Source: Megalonaias nervosa (lineage: Eukaryota; Mollusca; Bivalvia; Unionida; Unionidae). Taken from it: a stretch of DNA of 64,000 nucleotides. The stretch is from contig JAECUM010006771.1 of NCBI GenBank assembly GCA_016617855.1, positions 24,360 to 88,359 on the forward strand. Reading direction: 5' to 3'. A model generated the notes under the pieces. That model was not told the DNA's origin. It ran no database searches and worked only from the letters and a program-made list of their open reading frames with translations. Below are positions 10,448 through 22,222 of this stretch, one piece after another. Every line of letters starts with the position of its first letter. Position 1 is the stretch's first letter. Both the position numbers and the translations under genes were made by a program.

Positions 10448-12205
10448 AAGAGGTTTGTTTGTGATAAGTTGGTTGAATGGATGTTGGGCTTGAAACAATT
10501 TACTGCTCTGGCGTTAAATGACAACCGGTCCATTTGATAACGCGAGTGATGTAAATCGTAGAATATTATTCAGCCGTAGAACACGTATAACTGGAATATT
10601 AGATAATGAAAGCAAATGTGATGAATTGACATTCACATATTTTATGAGCCTTATTCTCAGCAAGTGTTTCTAACGGTAAACACAGTTTGACTCTTGTCAT
10701 TATGGCTACAAATGTGTCTTGATTCACATTGAATATAATTTCATTGATTTTTGGACGAAATAAATTAAAGATGGGAGAGACCGATTCATATGATCTTATT
10801 TTATAGAACATTATTACAATATGGCCAGGAATATTCTTGTAGAACATTTAACGTGTAATTAGCGGGTCGGGCATTTGTAAGAGCAATGCTAATAAATACC
10901 TTTTGTGCATAGTTTACTTCAACGTTTCCTTAACAAAACTTTTGTAGGGTTAGGTTAGGGATAAGGGACCGACACAAGTTCTTTCGTTAACATATTTCCT
11001 CTTACTACTACGCTTTCTGAATACAAAATATAAGATTTGTGAGAGATATACAGCGATTTAAAAGGCCGAGATTGTGTATGTTACTGATACATCGTATGAA
11101 ATCTAATAAAACGGTGACGTATTGCTTCTGATCTATATGGTTAGGAATTTATACTTATGTAGATGAATTTGCATCCATACAGACCGAATGTGAGAATAAC
11201 ACATGATATAACCGAACATTATTACGTACTAGCTTCTACGTTTCTGAACATGCCCCCCACCCTCCTCCCAACACGTACATGTAACTTTGGTACTATCTAA
11301 GCAAGAAATGAAAGTAAGTATTACGTTGGAATATATAACTTAGTGAAATCCTTTGGCATTATCTTTGCAGAGAGTAGATTGTAAGCCGATTACTGACTCC
11401 CGATAGCTTTGTAGTGAAGGAGTAACCTTTTTTTAGTTAGGAGTTTTGTTTTTCTTCGTTTAAAACCCAGAACGATAGGTTTATTATGTTCTAAATTCAG
11501 TCGACCTGCAATATGTGGAAACGGTAGATGGTATAACACTAGACTTATTGTGCAGAAACGAAACTTTGAAAAGACGGATCAACGATCAGACATCATAATA
11601 TGATATGTTATGCCATATGACGGACGTATACATAAAATTAACATGGACTAAAGACAGCGTACATGCATATCTACCTTCTAAGGGAAATTCAACAAAATAC
11701 TGTGGTAATTAAAACTGTGACCATTTGAATTATCACCCGAGATAAGAATTTCTTTATCTTTCGGCCTGTTCAACAATAATATTAACTAATTATTTCTTCC
11801 CAAAGACAACACGTTTCTGGAATAATTTACTTTCTGACATCAAAGCAAAGACTGAAAACGTGAAACACTTAGAATGAACCTACTTTCAGTGACCTGGATC
11901 TCATGTATTTGAATATGTTCAATACTTTTCAAATCCTACATATTCTCTGCGAACATACTGATAACTGTCCCCATATTTTCTTGCAATCCTAACCCATGTG
12001 TGATTGTTGGAAGAACGAAGCAATCGATGACGCTGCAGCCTCCTTCTCTTTAGACAAGATTTTGAATGAAATGCAGAAATAAATACTATTTATGTATGTT
12101 ACGTTAATTAGATGATTCTCTGCACTGCATAACACTGTAACCTATTTCAAAAATATTGGTGTGTATATTTAAGTGTGTGCTTAACTTTTGTTTTGATCGT
12201 AAGTT
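10339..12205 (+). repeat. Unit DNA lodged inside LINE copy 1
   Basis: Collinear with about 23,500-25,335 of unit 2 and 38,550-40,378 of unit 3, in the same orientation. On both sides LINE sequence resumes, with 1.48 kb of LINE (43,939-45,412 in copy 2: end of ORF1, endonuclease, start of RT) absent. Only one or two bases are shared at each junction. The ORFs inside (for example 10,599-10,847 minus) have no recognisable motif. No gene supported. Confidence 0.85.
10371..10443. repeat. (GA)n microsatellite
   Basis: A GA run of about 36 repeats, far longer and purer than the matching interrupted tracts at 23,528-23,570 and 38,577-38,612. ORFs across it (Leu-Ser runs) are artefacts. Confidence 0.95.
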
Positions 12206-14897
12206 ATAATCAACCGTTTTCATTGTCGGAGCTCATATAATCTTTGGATAAGGGGCATGATACATCTGCTGGGTCTGACGATATTCATTACCAGGTTTTG
12301 AAGCACCTTCCAGAACCATCCTTAACAGTTCTTTTGGAAATCTTCAATGATTTATGGATTACTGGTAATGTACCAAAAATTTGGAAAGAGGTAACAGTAA
12401 TACCAATTCCCAAACCAGGCAAAGATAGCGCAGATCCTAGCAACTAATGACCTACATTATTAACTATCTGCGTTTGCGAAACAATGGAATCAATGATCAA
12501 TTCTCGGCTTGTATGGTATTTGGAAACCAACAATTTAATATCTTCTTTCCAAAGTGGCTTTCGTTATGGTCGTAGTACGAATGATCATCTGGTTAGTCTG
12601 GAAACATTTATTCGCGACGCTTTTATCAAGAAGGAACACTTAGTAACGGTTTTCTTTGATTTGGAAAAGGCCTATGACACAACGTGGAAGTATGGAATAC
12701 TAAATGACCTGCACGATCTGGGTCTAAAAGGCCGACTGCCCTCGTTCATATCAAACTTCCTCTCAGACAGGGAATTCAAGGTACGAGTGGGCTCCATCCT
12801 CTCTGAATGCACGATCAAGAGATGGGTGTGCCCCAGGGCAGTATTTTATCGGTGACGCTTTTCAACATAAAAATTAGTAGCATCACCAAGTGTCTGACTC
12901 CCGGTGTGGATTGCTCCCTATATGTTGACGAATTTTTAATATGTTACCGATCCAAGCACATGCATACAATTGAAAGACAATTACAGCAAAATATCAAGAA
13001 GACACAAAATTGGGCCAATACTAACGGTTTCCAATTCTCGAAATCAAACACTGTATGCATGCATTTCTGTCAGTTACGAAGACATCATGATGAACCTAAA
13101 CTCACGCTGGACGGAACACCTATTCCAGCTGTTGAGGAAGCAAAATTCTTAGGTATTATCTTCGACAGAAAACTGACCTTTATTCAAGAATTGAAGAATT
13201 TGAAAGCTAAATGCTTGAAGTCTCTAGATTTACTTAAAGTAATAGCGCACACTGACTGGGGTGCTGATAGGAAAGTCACACTCAGTTTATACAGAACATT
13301 CATTCGCTCGAAACTAGACTATAGTTGCGTTGTCTATGGCTCAGCTAGGAAGTCCTATTTGAAGATGCTAGACCCAATTCATCATCAGGGAATAAGACTT
13401 GCCTTGGGAGCAATTAAGACATCCCCGTGTGAAAACCTACTCGTTGAAGTGATCGAACCACTTTTATCACAACGTAGAGACATGCTTTCTGCACAGTATG
13501 CTCTCAAATTAAGCTCAAACCCTCTGTACCCTGCTTTTTCGGCTGTTTTTGAACCCAAATATAAAACCTTATATGACAATAAACCAAACGTCACACCTAC
13601 CTTTGGCATTAGAATATTACCATGCCTTGACAGTACCAAAATTGAACTTTCAAGAATTCTGAAAACGACCATCTCCGTAACACCTCCCTGGCTACTTCAA
13701 CAACCAAAGGTACTTTTCACGTTACACGAAGAAAAAAATTCGGAGACAAACCCTTCCATCCTCCACAACTCTTACCATGAACTAATCGCCCAATTTGAAA
13801 ATTATACAAGAATATATACTGATCGATCAAAAGATGAGGAAAAGGCTGCTGCAGCCTTCGCTAGTGGAAAACACACAATACAAGTTTGCTTGCCAAATGG
13901 TACATCAATTTTTTTTCAGCTGAAATCAGAGCAATAGACCTTGAATTGCAATATATTGAAAGCAAGCGTATTTTAAATAGCATCATCTTCTCAGATTCAC
14001 TATCAGTACTTCAGTCATTACATAATAGAAAACTGGAGAATCCATTATTAGCTAATGTTCTCCTTAAAAATACTGAGCTGAGTACCTCACACAATATAGT
14101 ATACTGTTGGTTACCCAGCTATATTGGAATTAGAGGTAATGACAAAGCAGACCGCGCTGCTAAAATGGCCCTATCACTAGAACCATCTCATTTTAATACA
14201 CCGTACATTGATTTTAAACGTAGCATCAAAGACTGTTTACGTCAGAAATGGCAGGCACCATGGAATGATGCCGTGAATAACAAACTTCATGCCATGAAGC
14301 CAACCCTAGGAGAATGGACTCCTTCCTACAGAGCCGTCCGTAGGGAGGAGGTAGTTATTGCAAGAATTCGAATGGGCCATACTTATTTAACCCACTCCTA
14401 TATACTAAAAGGAGAAGACCTACCAAAGTGCATATCTTGCAATGAACCATTCACCGTTAACCACTTTATGTTGGAGTGTTTCGACCTCCAACCTACGCGT
14501 AATCATTATTACAATGTGCATGACATTAGGGAACTCTTTGATACAGTTAGCATTTCTTATATTATAGACTTCCTGAAGGAAGTAAATATTTATCATAAGT
14601 TATAGCTTTTATGCTATCACCTTAAACAGTTTTATGTGCTATATACACCGTCGCTAGATTGTAATTACCTTTCATCTGTTTTCGTTGTCATACATCATTT
14701 GCACTCCCCGTTGATCGGGAAACTTTATTTATCACCGTTACCATTTTATCTTTTTACCTTCATCTTTTTGGTTTCGTATCACTGGTCGATACGTAATCTT
14801 TTACCACTTTTAAATAATGAAAGATATAACCGTTTGTATGGCGCTAAATAGCCTCATAGTATTGGTGCTCCGTAAAAAAATTCAACCAACCAACGAT
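12206..14897 (+). mobile_element. LINE copy 1, 3' fragment
   Basis: Collinear with 45,412-48,092 of LINE copy 2: RT core, RNase H, 3' UTR and the TTCAACCAACC tail. The tail runs directly into the start of unit 2 (CCAAACACC at 14,898), whereas unit 3 and unit 4 starts are preceded by TTTTCAGCTT. The 3' part has therefore replaced the last 1.4 kb of the preceding unit. Confidence 0.85.
12244..14605 (+). pseudogene. LINE ORF2 RT-RNase H part, copy 1
   Basis: The 3' two thirds of an I-group type ORF2. RT motifs seen: FFDLEKAYDTT near 12,655 (motif A), a frameshifted GVPQGSIL block near 12,825 and YVDEF near 12,922 (motif C, usually YVDD). The RNase H domain follows (IYTDRSK, IFSDSLSVL, GNDKADRAAK), then a C-terminal CISC..H..C zinc-like motif. 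Breaks: TAA at 12,445, a frameshift at about 12,806 and another at about 13,910 that separates RT from RNase H. In the family this protein nicks target DNA and reverse-transcribes element RNA; here the endonuclease is missing altogether. RNase H argues for the I/Nimb side of the LINE tree over Jockey proper. Confidence 0.85.
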
Positions 14898-14941
14898 CCA
14901 AACACCATATAAAGTCAACGGTAAATCTGCCCGCTGACCAC

Positions 14942-14964
14942 AAATATGACGGCTGATGACGTCA
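14942..14964 (+). promoter_or_regulatory. CRE plus degraded YY1-like site, unit 2
   Basis: A full palindromic cAMP-response element TGACGTCA (14,957-14,964) sits three bases after AAATATGACGGC, one base off the AAnATGGCGGC consensus of YY1 that is intact in units 3 and 4. It lies about 150 bp upstream of the ATG at 15,114. The pairing and position look like a TATA-less promoter; function is an inference. Confidence 0.4.
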
Positions 14965-15113
14965 TTCGGGAATTATCTATGTAAACAAGTGAAATTGAAT
15001 GAGATGTTGCTGATATTAAGGAGGAATTACAGATGGTTAGGATTGAAATGTACAAATAAATCACATAATGCTAATCATTTAATGTACATCATAAACTATT
15101 TATGCCAGGGATA

Positions 15114-15206
15114 ATGGCTGCTTCTGTACACATTTTGTACTGGAATCTGAAATTGGACACTCGTGCTGAAAATGTTAAATACTTAAATGACATGGACAGG
15201 TACTGA
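15114..15206 (+). CDS. 30-codon ORF or first exon downstream of the CRE, unit 2
   Basis: An ATG in GGATAATGGCTG opens 30 codons beginning MAASVHILYWNLKLDTRAEN and ending in MDRY. Units 3 (30,103-30,195) and 4 (42,006-42,098) keep the same frame and length with one or two changes each, mostly conservative. A GACAG|GTACTG junction just before the stop could be a weak splice donor, so this may be a first exon. The following ORF (15,187-15,417, Lys/Arg-rich, ending FRVKYKSN) could belong to the same former gene but is frameshifted in units 3 and 4. I do not recognise either product. Confidence 0.3.
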   Translation: MAASVHILYWNLKLDTRAENVKYLNDMDRY

Positions 15207-15840
15207 ATATACAAAACGTTTACTAGTGTGCTTACATGATGAGTCTTCCGCATATGAGAAACTTAAAATAAATATACTGGCTTACCAAAAGAAACGGATA
15301 AAGAAAATAGTGGCTAAAGTAGGACGGGATAAATACAAATTCCTATGTCATCATCTTCAGCATTGGAGTAGCAGAAACTACAGGGACTGGTTTAGAGTAA
15401 AATACAAGAGTAACTAACGCACTGCAATTAATCCACATTGACCTAATGCTGATGTCGTTGATTGGTTTTCCTTGAGATACATGAAATATGAATGTTCATG
15501 AAACACGTGAAACAGTGAAAACACTTAGAGTGTAAGAAACATCTGAAAATACAAAATTAGCACAGGCGTGAGATATATATCAGAGAAATAGTTTCAATAT
15601 AGTGCAGTTAACATTCTTGAAATGTCTCTACATGTCCACAGATCTTTTTAAAGTCTGCATCGGGAACTGAAACGATGGAATTAGATCTGCTGTTGCTATA
15701 AAAGCTTACAAATCATACCCTCTCAAACAAATTATTGGCAAATCGAGTAAATGACGGAGACACTGAAATTGAAATCAGAAAAATACCATATTTTGTGAGA
15801 AAGAGATTCATCATGGTTACTATATTAACATTTTATCGTG

Positions 15841-15948
15841 ATGTTCCTCCTACTGTTGCAAAGTAGTGTGTATGGAGAAACTGGTGATGGGACATCTGTA
15901 TCTAATTATATCTCTATAATTAGAAGATTATTATCTATCTTCGTTTAA
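15841..15948 (+). pseudogene. Short leader-like ORF, unit 2 (truncated)
   Basis: ATG at 15,841 starts a hydrophobic leader (MFLLLLQSSVYG) followed by GTSVSNYISIIRR. A small deletion near 15,930 changes the frame and stops it after 35 codons, whereas units 3 and 4 continue to 69 codons. Product unknown. Confidence 0.25.
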
Positions 15949-16554
15949 GTAAAACTGAAATCTATTATGAAGCGAGCATAAGTCCATTCAACACTTTGAA
16001 CTATTTCCGTTTGAAAATCGAGAGATATATCCCATCCAGACCACATTGACATCCTTGCGTTCCGACAATGGTACAAGAGATAGTTAAAGTTGAAAACGAT
16101 GTATACATTCTTCAAAACACCACTCGGTGGTAGTTTTAATGCCATTGTCACGTACGTGTCACAGTAACGCTGGTACAATGAACGTTTCGAAAATCACACA
16201 ATCGGTTTTAACAAAATAAAAAAGAAACTTATTACTGATTTATAGGATTCATAAATTTCCTCATATTCTGTCAATACCATTTGAGACACATGTGCAACAA
16301 GGTAACTGGGTTGGATTTCGGATTTATAACAGAACACTTTTGATGGTGATGCAAATACAATGTTTATTGATGAATGACTTGAAATGGAAAAGAATTATGA
16401 TTAATACGTGCATGTATAAGATCCAAATATTGGACAATATTAACACAATCCGTACGAAACCAATAATGCAACATAAAATGTGAATACAAATAAATGATCT
16501 TACACCGTAAAAGGATAGAGGTTAATGATTTACAGTAAATTCACACGACCAAAA

Positions 16555-16635
16555 GAATGATGTGTTTTACTCAAATAGTCAAAATGATGTATTTTACTCA
16601 TATAGTTAAATGTATTCACTCAAATAGTGAAAAAT
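16555..16635. repeat. Short tandem repeat, about 26 bp
   Basis: Three to four imperfect copies of a block like AATGATGTATTTTACTCA followed by ATAGT. The same array occurs at 31,549-31,625 and 49,212-49,290, with third copies differing slightly. Confidence 0.6.
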
Positions 16636-17448
16636 GAGGTACTTGTATCAAATTGTAGAATGATGAAAACAAAAGGGACATATATCATACACATCATCTT
16701 AAAAGTTCGCGAAACACTGGGTATAACAAACCTCAAAATTAGCCCACAGCTAAATGATTACATGCATGGAGTAACACATACACACGTCGTCACTGGCACA
16801 CTTGGCTACCAGTCACACTGGTCAATGAAGCAGTCAGCATTTCAGGTAGTCACCGACCACCACTCATTAAGTTCTTTATTCAGTCTATTTTATTATGTTG
16901 AATTATTTTTTTTTTTTAATTTGGAATAATTTTCATTCCATGCATGCATAATTCGATTGCGGCAGAGACACTGGTTTTTAATGCATATTATCCTAATATT
17001 GTCTACTCCATGTCACTACCTTAAAGAACAGGTCTAATTATTGTTAAATTTAATATTGCTATAATAAGAGCAAAGCGTGACTAACCAAATGTGCACTAAA
17101 TTACCTAGCCATGTGTTTATTCCTTAGATAAACAGCCAGCTTTATAGCATCGTTGAAGTTTGCGTACATATGAAGACATTCATTCGTTGTAGATCGAGAC
17201 TGCTTAGTATCTCAATAATAGTTGACAGAGCACTTTTTGTATGCAACTTTTAACAACAAGCCCATGTCTCTGTGGTCCTTTCTTGATGAAAGATACATAA
17301 AAAAAACTACAAGGTATACTGCAGCTGTATGATTTTTAATTTTAGTCAAAATATTCTTGCATTGTAATCATAATTAATACACTGAGACAAATAGTCATTA
17401 AATTTACATTTTTAAAGATTGAACTCTCTTTTGCTAGAGCAAATCTTG

Positions 17449-17901
17449 TCAAAAACGATAGAGGCATGTTGTAAAGGGAATTACAACTAAGAACGTAATA
17501 GATGTCGAACTCGAAGTAGATTTATTTTTGATCCTAAAGCTAAACCGCTCCCGATTGTAAATATTAAAGTAACTCTTATGCAACAGTAGCAGTGCACTTA
17601 AAGCCATTATCCTTAGGCAGTCTAGCGACAAAACCAGTATCCATGGACAAATAAAGTTATTGAGTAACATTTAATGCTGAAGTTGCCACCGGCGATTAAC
17701 CAAAGAAAGTTGGCAAACGGCCAGCACAAACACGTTCCACCCCATCCCCACCATACACAAAGGAATCGTAAACGTCATTGTACTGAATGCCTTGAAACCA
17801 TCCCCAAAAATGCAAGAAATGATCCAATTGGCTGTACATTGTAGGTAATAATGGGATATGTGAAGTTTTTGTACAATCCGACCGGGTAATTCAACCCGCA
17901 A
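17449..17901 (-). CDS. Two adjacent repeat-borne ORFs, function unknown (unit 2)
   Basis: Reading leftward, a 76-codon ORF (17,901-17,671) is followed at once by a 73-codon ORF (17,670-17,449). The second starts with a hydrophobic stretch and corresponds to 906-1,112, 32,763-33,083 and 50,427-50,747. The start codon ATG of the second and the stop of the first almost abut. No domain recognised. Some copies have lost the start or gained stops, which fits decay or non-coding DNA. Confidence 0.2.
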
Positions 17902-19060
17902 AACCCAGTTTAAAAAGGTACTGCATTTTGGTAGTTTTGGACAGAGCTGGGAAGCTTTGACAGGTAAGTGCAGTACACCTTCAACTTCATGATAGAAATT
18001 TTAATAAATATAAATGATAAGAAGTTCAACATTTGTTTGTGAATTTGGATCCTTTTTATATATTTCACAGGAAGAATACTTTAATAAGCAATACTATTAT
18101 TTATGTTCCAATTGGTAACATTGATGAGTGGAACAACTGTTTCGCTCATATCATCAGTGATAAATCATATTGTTTTCTTAACATAATTATTTTAAATGAT
18201 TCGTTTGCAATATAAGAATGTGTGATATATTTAGATTTCTTCGCGGAGTGTAATACATTGTCTAATTTGTGCATTTGATAGGAAATCTTGATTAAATATA
18301 TATCCAATTGGTAACATAGGTGAGTAGACTCAAACCCTTGATGCGTTTTCGTTTGATACATATGGATGCACTTTAAGAATAAATTAAATTTATCCGGGCT
18401 CATTATTCCTTTTTCATTGAAGTCGGACAATGACTGAACACATATATTTCCTTCTCTAAGCTAAGGCGTTGTGTTAGTATTCACAAAGGAAATTTTTTAT
18501 TTCTGTGCTTTTGGAACATCATTGAGTTCGCTGTTATTTTGTCATAGGTGTCTACGCTGTACATTTAAGAAAGATATTAGTTATTATATTTGAGGATCAC
18601 TGCTTGCACTCATGAAAATAGAGTAGGACATCACCAGTATAGTTTCACAGCAGACAATATTATGGCTCATATGTTAAATTGAACCACATTCAAAACGTTT
18701 AAATAAGTATTAAAATTCTTAACGCTTGCAAATGGATCATGGAATTTGTCCCTTTACAATTTGAAAATAGTCTACTAACCTTTACCGTCATGTTATCCTG
18801 AAAATGATTTTAAACTCGTCCGATTTTAGTCCTCGACAGTGCATTAAATAGTTCAAACGCTGTAATATCGTAACAATTACATACGTTTGTTTTATTGATG
18901 TTAGATTCAAGACGAAATCACTAAATGTCAGAAGTTACATACGTTCATTACAATGATGAGGTTATTATTGTCTAAAAATATAATATATTATACGTGTAAA
19001 CAAAACATATCCTTGTGGAGTTGCAAAAATTATTGCTCTTCTTATTCTTTTCCTCCACAG

Positions 19061-19739
19061 ACGTATTATTGCAAACATGTTGAAGAATACTGTGGCTTTG
19101 ATGTTCATAACAATCGCTATCGGTGAGTAGTAGTTTTTCAAATATATTTGGAAAACACACACGACAATGGTAAATAGAAGTGTTCTACAGAATATATTAT
19201 CTTTGTCTTGTACATGCTCAGTTATATCCAGTCGTGAATAGCTTACTAGTAGTTATTAATTTTAGTATGAACTGAATTTAAAATTCATTGAATATCTTGT
19301 TAATTAGTTTGATGTCTTTGATACGTTATGACATGATCATTTTGCATCTGTCTTTAACAGAACTAATTCAGTGACCTATGGCAGCCCACTACCCACTGCA
19401 TCTACACCTGAAAATGAAGAAGCTATACAATCAACAGATGCACCATTAATCCCGTCCTCTGAGGCAGAATCAACAGTGGCATCACCATCCGTAACAATTG
19501 ATGTTGATGGAGATTACAATTCTGATGAAGAGGATGTGGTGGAGGCAGTGCAGGCAACAGATGCACTAATGAACCCGTCATCTAAGATAGCATCAACAGT
19601 GGAAACACTATCTGTAACAGCAGATGTTGATGGGTATAGCGATTCGGATGGTAATGAAGCTGTAGAAGCAGTGCAGACAACAGATACACCATTGAGTCCG
19701 TCATCTGCGGGAGTATCAACGGTCGCATCACCAGCCTAA
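19061..19739 (+). CDS. Acidic secreted tandem-repeat protein, copy 2 (best preserved)
   Basis: Proposed two-exon structure. Exon 19,061-19,122 follows a strong acceptor (pyrimidine tract then TCCTCCACAG) and ends at CG|GTGAGT; its ATG at 19,077 encodes MLKNTVALMFITIAI, a hydrophobic signal-peptide-like leader. A 249-bp intron ends ATTCAG, and exon 2 opens at 19,372 in the matching phase, giving VTYGSPLPTAS. About three repeats follow, each with SVTIDVDGDYNSDEE-like acidic cores. The frame ends SPA-stop at 19,737-19,739, where one G is missing relative to the repeat consensus; the same loss is in copy 3. Beyond it, former coding sequence with TAG codons runs to about 19,970. Secretion is inferred from the leader; function unknown. 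It may already be a pseudogene. Confidence 0.5.
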
Positions 19740-20130
19740 CAATTGATGTTGACAAAGTTAGCGAATTACATGCAATGGAAGAAATTTAGGAACTGCAAGC
19801 AAGAAATGTACCAGTGCCCCCATCCTGTGACGAGGAGTAGATGGATGCAACAGCTGCTAACTATGCAAACCAGTAAACCAACACACCCAGATGCATCAGC
19901 TGGATATGATATGGAAGCGTGAAGTATAGCACCATATGAAAACTCGAGCAAACATGAAATACAAGTGACAATGTAGACGTTGTACACACAATATTGATTC
20001 GAATACATTCATATGCTTTATTTATCCTTCCTGTTGCTATTATATAACTCTTGTATTAAAAGAAATATATCTATGTAATTTGTACCGTAATGATCATTTT
20101 AGGAGCAGCAATTAATCTGCACGAAGCATC

Positions 20131-20172
20131 TATCTATCTATCTATGTACCTATCTACCTATCTATATATTTA
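20131..20172. repeat. (TCTA)n microsatellite
   Basis: An imperfect TCTA/CCTA run. Related runs occur at 20,443-20,462, 35,631-35,668 and 35,940-35,968, so they belong to the unit. Confidence 0.85.
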
Positions 20173-20769
20173 TTCCTACCATTTCAATATTGCTTCGTTG
20201 ATCACAGCTGGTGCAACTTCAAAACATAACTGAACTGTATAGCACGTATAAGGATAATAATTCCAGTGTTACACAGGTTTTTCAGGGCGAAATAAAAGAA
20301 AAAAGTTTAGGACAAGACAACAGAAACACATCCACGAAACGTCTTCATCGATTATATTCCTCACGATCATGCTAATTTTCACTAGCGAGAACAAAATTAA
20401 AGAAATGAAACAAACAATCTCCCTGGATCGCATAAAGCAATTATCTATCTATCTATCTACCTATGTCTATATTGAAATATAGAACAGAATTCGGCCGTTG
20501 AGCGCGTATTAGGATAATAATCCTACAAAGATATCAAGCGTGATGAATAAAACATTCAAGACCTTTGAAAGCTAAATTCTCAGCACTGGATCCTAATGAT
20601 AGAAGAAGATCGATATTTGTCCTTAACTGTATAATACTATTTTACCTCACATTGGCAATGACTGATGTCTCGAACGTAAGAAATTAACGCTGGCGGCGCC
20701 TTGTATGATTTTAATTTCCACAGAATTATTGCAATAAGGTCTGTAAGAAACCTGGAGTACATCTAACCT

Positions 20770-21310
20770 CTATTATAGGGTGGGGCATCTGGAAGAGCAA
20801 TGTAAATAAATAGCTTTTATGTATATATTTCAATGTTTCTTCAACATATCGGACATGGGGTAGGGACAAAGAAGAAAGCTAGTTTCTTGAACTTGCTTGT
20901 TTTATGTTTCCGCAACGTTCTTCGGATACAATATAATAATTGTGAGAGATATACAGCTTTTCCAAAGGCCCAAGCTTAGGAATATTAATGATATGAAAAT
21001 TATTTTTATGATCGTTATGATTTGGAATTATTACTTCTCAAGGAGAATTTTCATCCTTAACCACAAGTCCAAAAGTAATAAAGAAAATAATATCACCAAG
21101 CATTAACACGTTACAGCAATTCATTTTACAGATGTACCACCACCCACAACACATGTACACAAGTGAGCGTGGTACTATCTAACTCATGGTAGAAAGCAAA
21201 ATTTGCGTAACAACATGTATCCTAGTGAAAGAGTTCAAAATTATGTTCCCATAGAGTAGCGTTTATGGCTCTTACTGATTCCCTAAGGCTCAGTTGTAAA
21301 GGCGATAAAA
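20770..21310 (+). repeat. Older duplicate of a unit segment (matches about 24,000-24,570)
   Basis: Both segments share, in the same order, a GAGCAATG block, the AATATAA..GTGAGAGATATACAG block, an ACA(C/A)ATGTACA..GGTACTATCTAA block and a TTGTA(A/G)..G(C/G)AG region, with heavy divergence between. This is a duplication inside the unit older than the tandem amplification. Most of the segment's left end is deleted in unit 3. Confidence 0.5.
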
Positions 21311-21988
21311 ATTTTGTACTGGAAGCCGTATATCAGTACTTTAGTAAGGTTCAATAGTGACCTTAAAATCCTACGATGTTGTTAGTTTGATGGTAGTAAC
21401 TTTTGTGTTCAGTCCAAATAGCAACATTTTTGACACTTCAATGTCTTAACCTGGCAATAGGGCCCACTTGTTTTGAAAGAATAACTAATTTACTAATTTG
21501 GGGCTTCTAATTCGTTGTTTGTAGGAAACATTCAATGCATAGAAAAATGCGACAGGATTCAATATTTGTCATAAATGTGATTGAAAACAAATGCATTTAA
21601 CACAGTTGATGTGTCTGAATGTTAATTAAAGGCCATGCCATTTTAGTAAAGGAAGGCGTAGGAAGCATGATAGAAAAAGGGTATGCAATAACAAAGATTG
21701 CTCATAGTGTAACATTTATCATGTCCCTCCATTAGAACATCTTAAATCGTGGCAGACACGAGAACATGAAACGTTGTTAAAGAAGACTCTATCGACTTTA
21801 AAATGGAAAAACCTGTCAATAAAACTAATATAACACACGAAATGCAAATACAGGCGTCATCGATAAAGTTGCAGTTTTGCTACCTCTGCCGAAGCAGCAT
21901 TATCTCGTAAAGAACATAAAAGTGAAGGATGGACAAATTGGACGCACGAAGACGCTGGTTAATGTCTATAGATCATTTCTAAAATAAG

Positions 21989-22222
21989 TTGAAGAATTTA
22001 CAGAAACTGTTTGTATCACTCAATTTAATCTTTTTTTACGATCAGTGTATCAGTTTATCTAGCAGTAATATTTGGAATATTCATAGCTTTGATATTGAAA
22101 ACAAAACTTTTCCAATCAACGAAGCCTTTCGTACATTAGATAAATATTTGGCAGAGAACACAGGTCTTGAAGATGTTCCTATTTTCAGTAACTGCTCGGA
22201 AAACGACACTGCGTTATGCTAG
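21989..22222 (+). CDS. Hypothetical ORF or exon, unit 2
   Basis: A 77-codon ORF without a convincing ATG, opening after a possible acceptor (GAATTTACAG). It runs from a hydrophobic stretch (LFVSLNLIFFYDQ) through a polar part ending SNCSENDTALC. The unit 3 counterpart (37,038-37,271) is the same length with eight residue changes and no stops. Most differences change the residue, so there is no clear sign of purifying selection. Could be the last exon of a small secreted protein; family not recognised. Confidence 0.25.
   Translation: MKNLQKLFVSLNLIFFYDQCISLSSSNIWNIHSFDIENKTFPINEAFRTLDKYLAENTGLEDVPIFSNCSENDTALC

Noticed and set aside
10940..10965. Telomere-like TAGGGTTAGGTTAGGG string (also near 24,075 and 39,115)
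   Set aside because: Only about two repeats long and present in each unit as inherited sequence; too short to be an interstitial telomere tract.
18965..19162. Two overlapping minus-strand ORFs over the leader exon (also at 34,468-34,665)
   Set aside because: Antisense of the proposed leader exon and its flanking intron; no motif, and splice signals support the plus strand.
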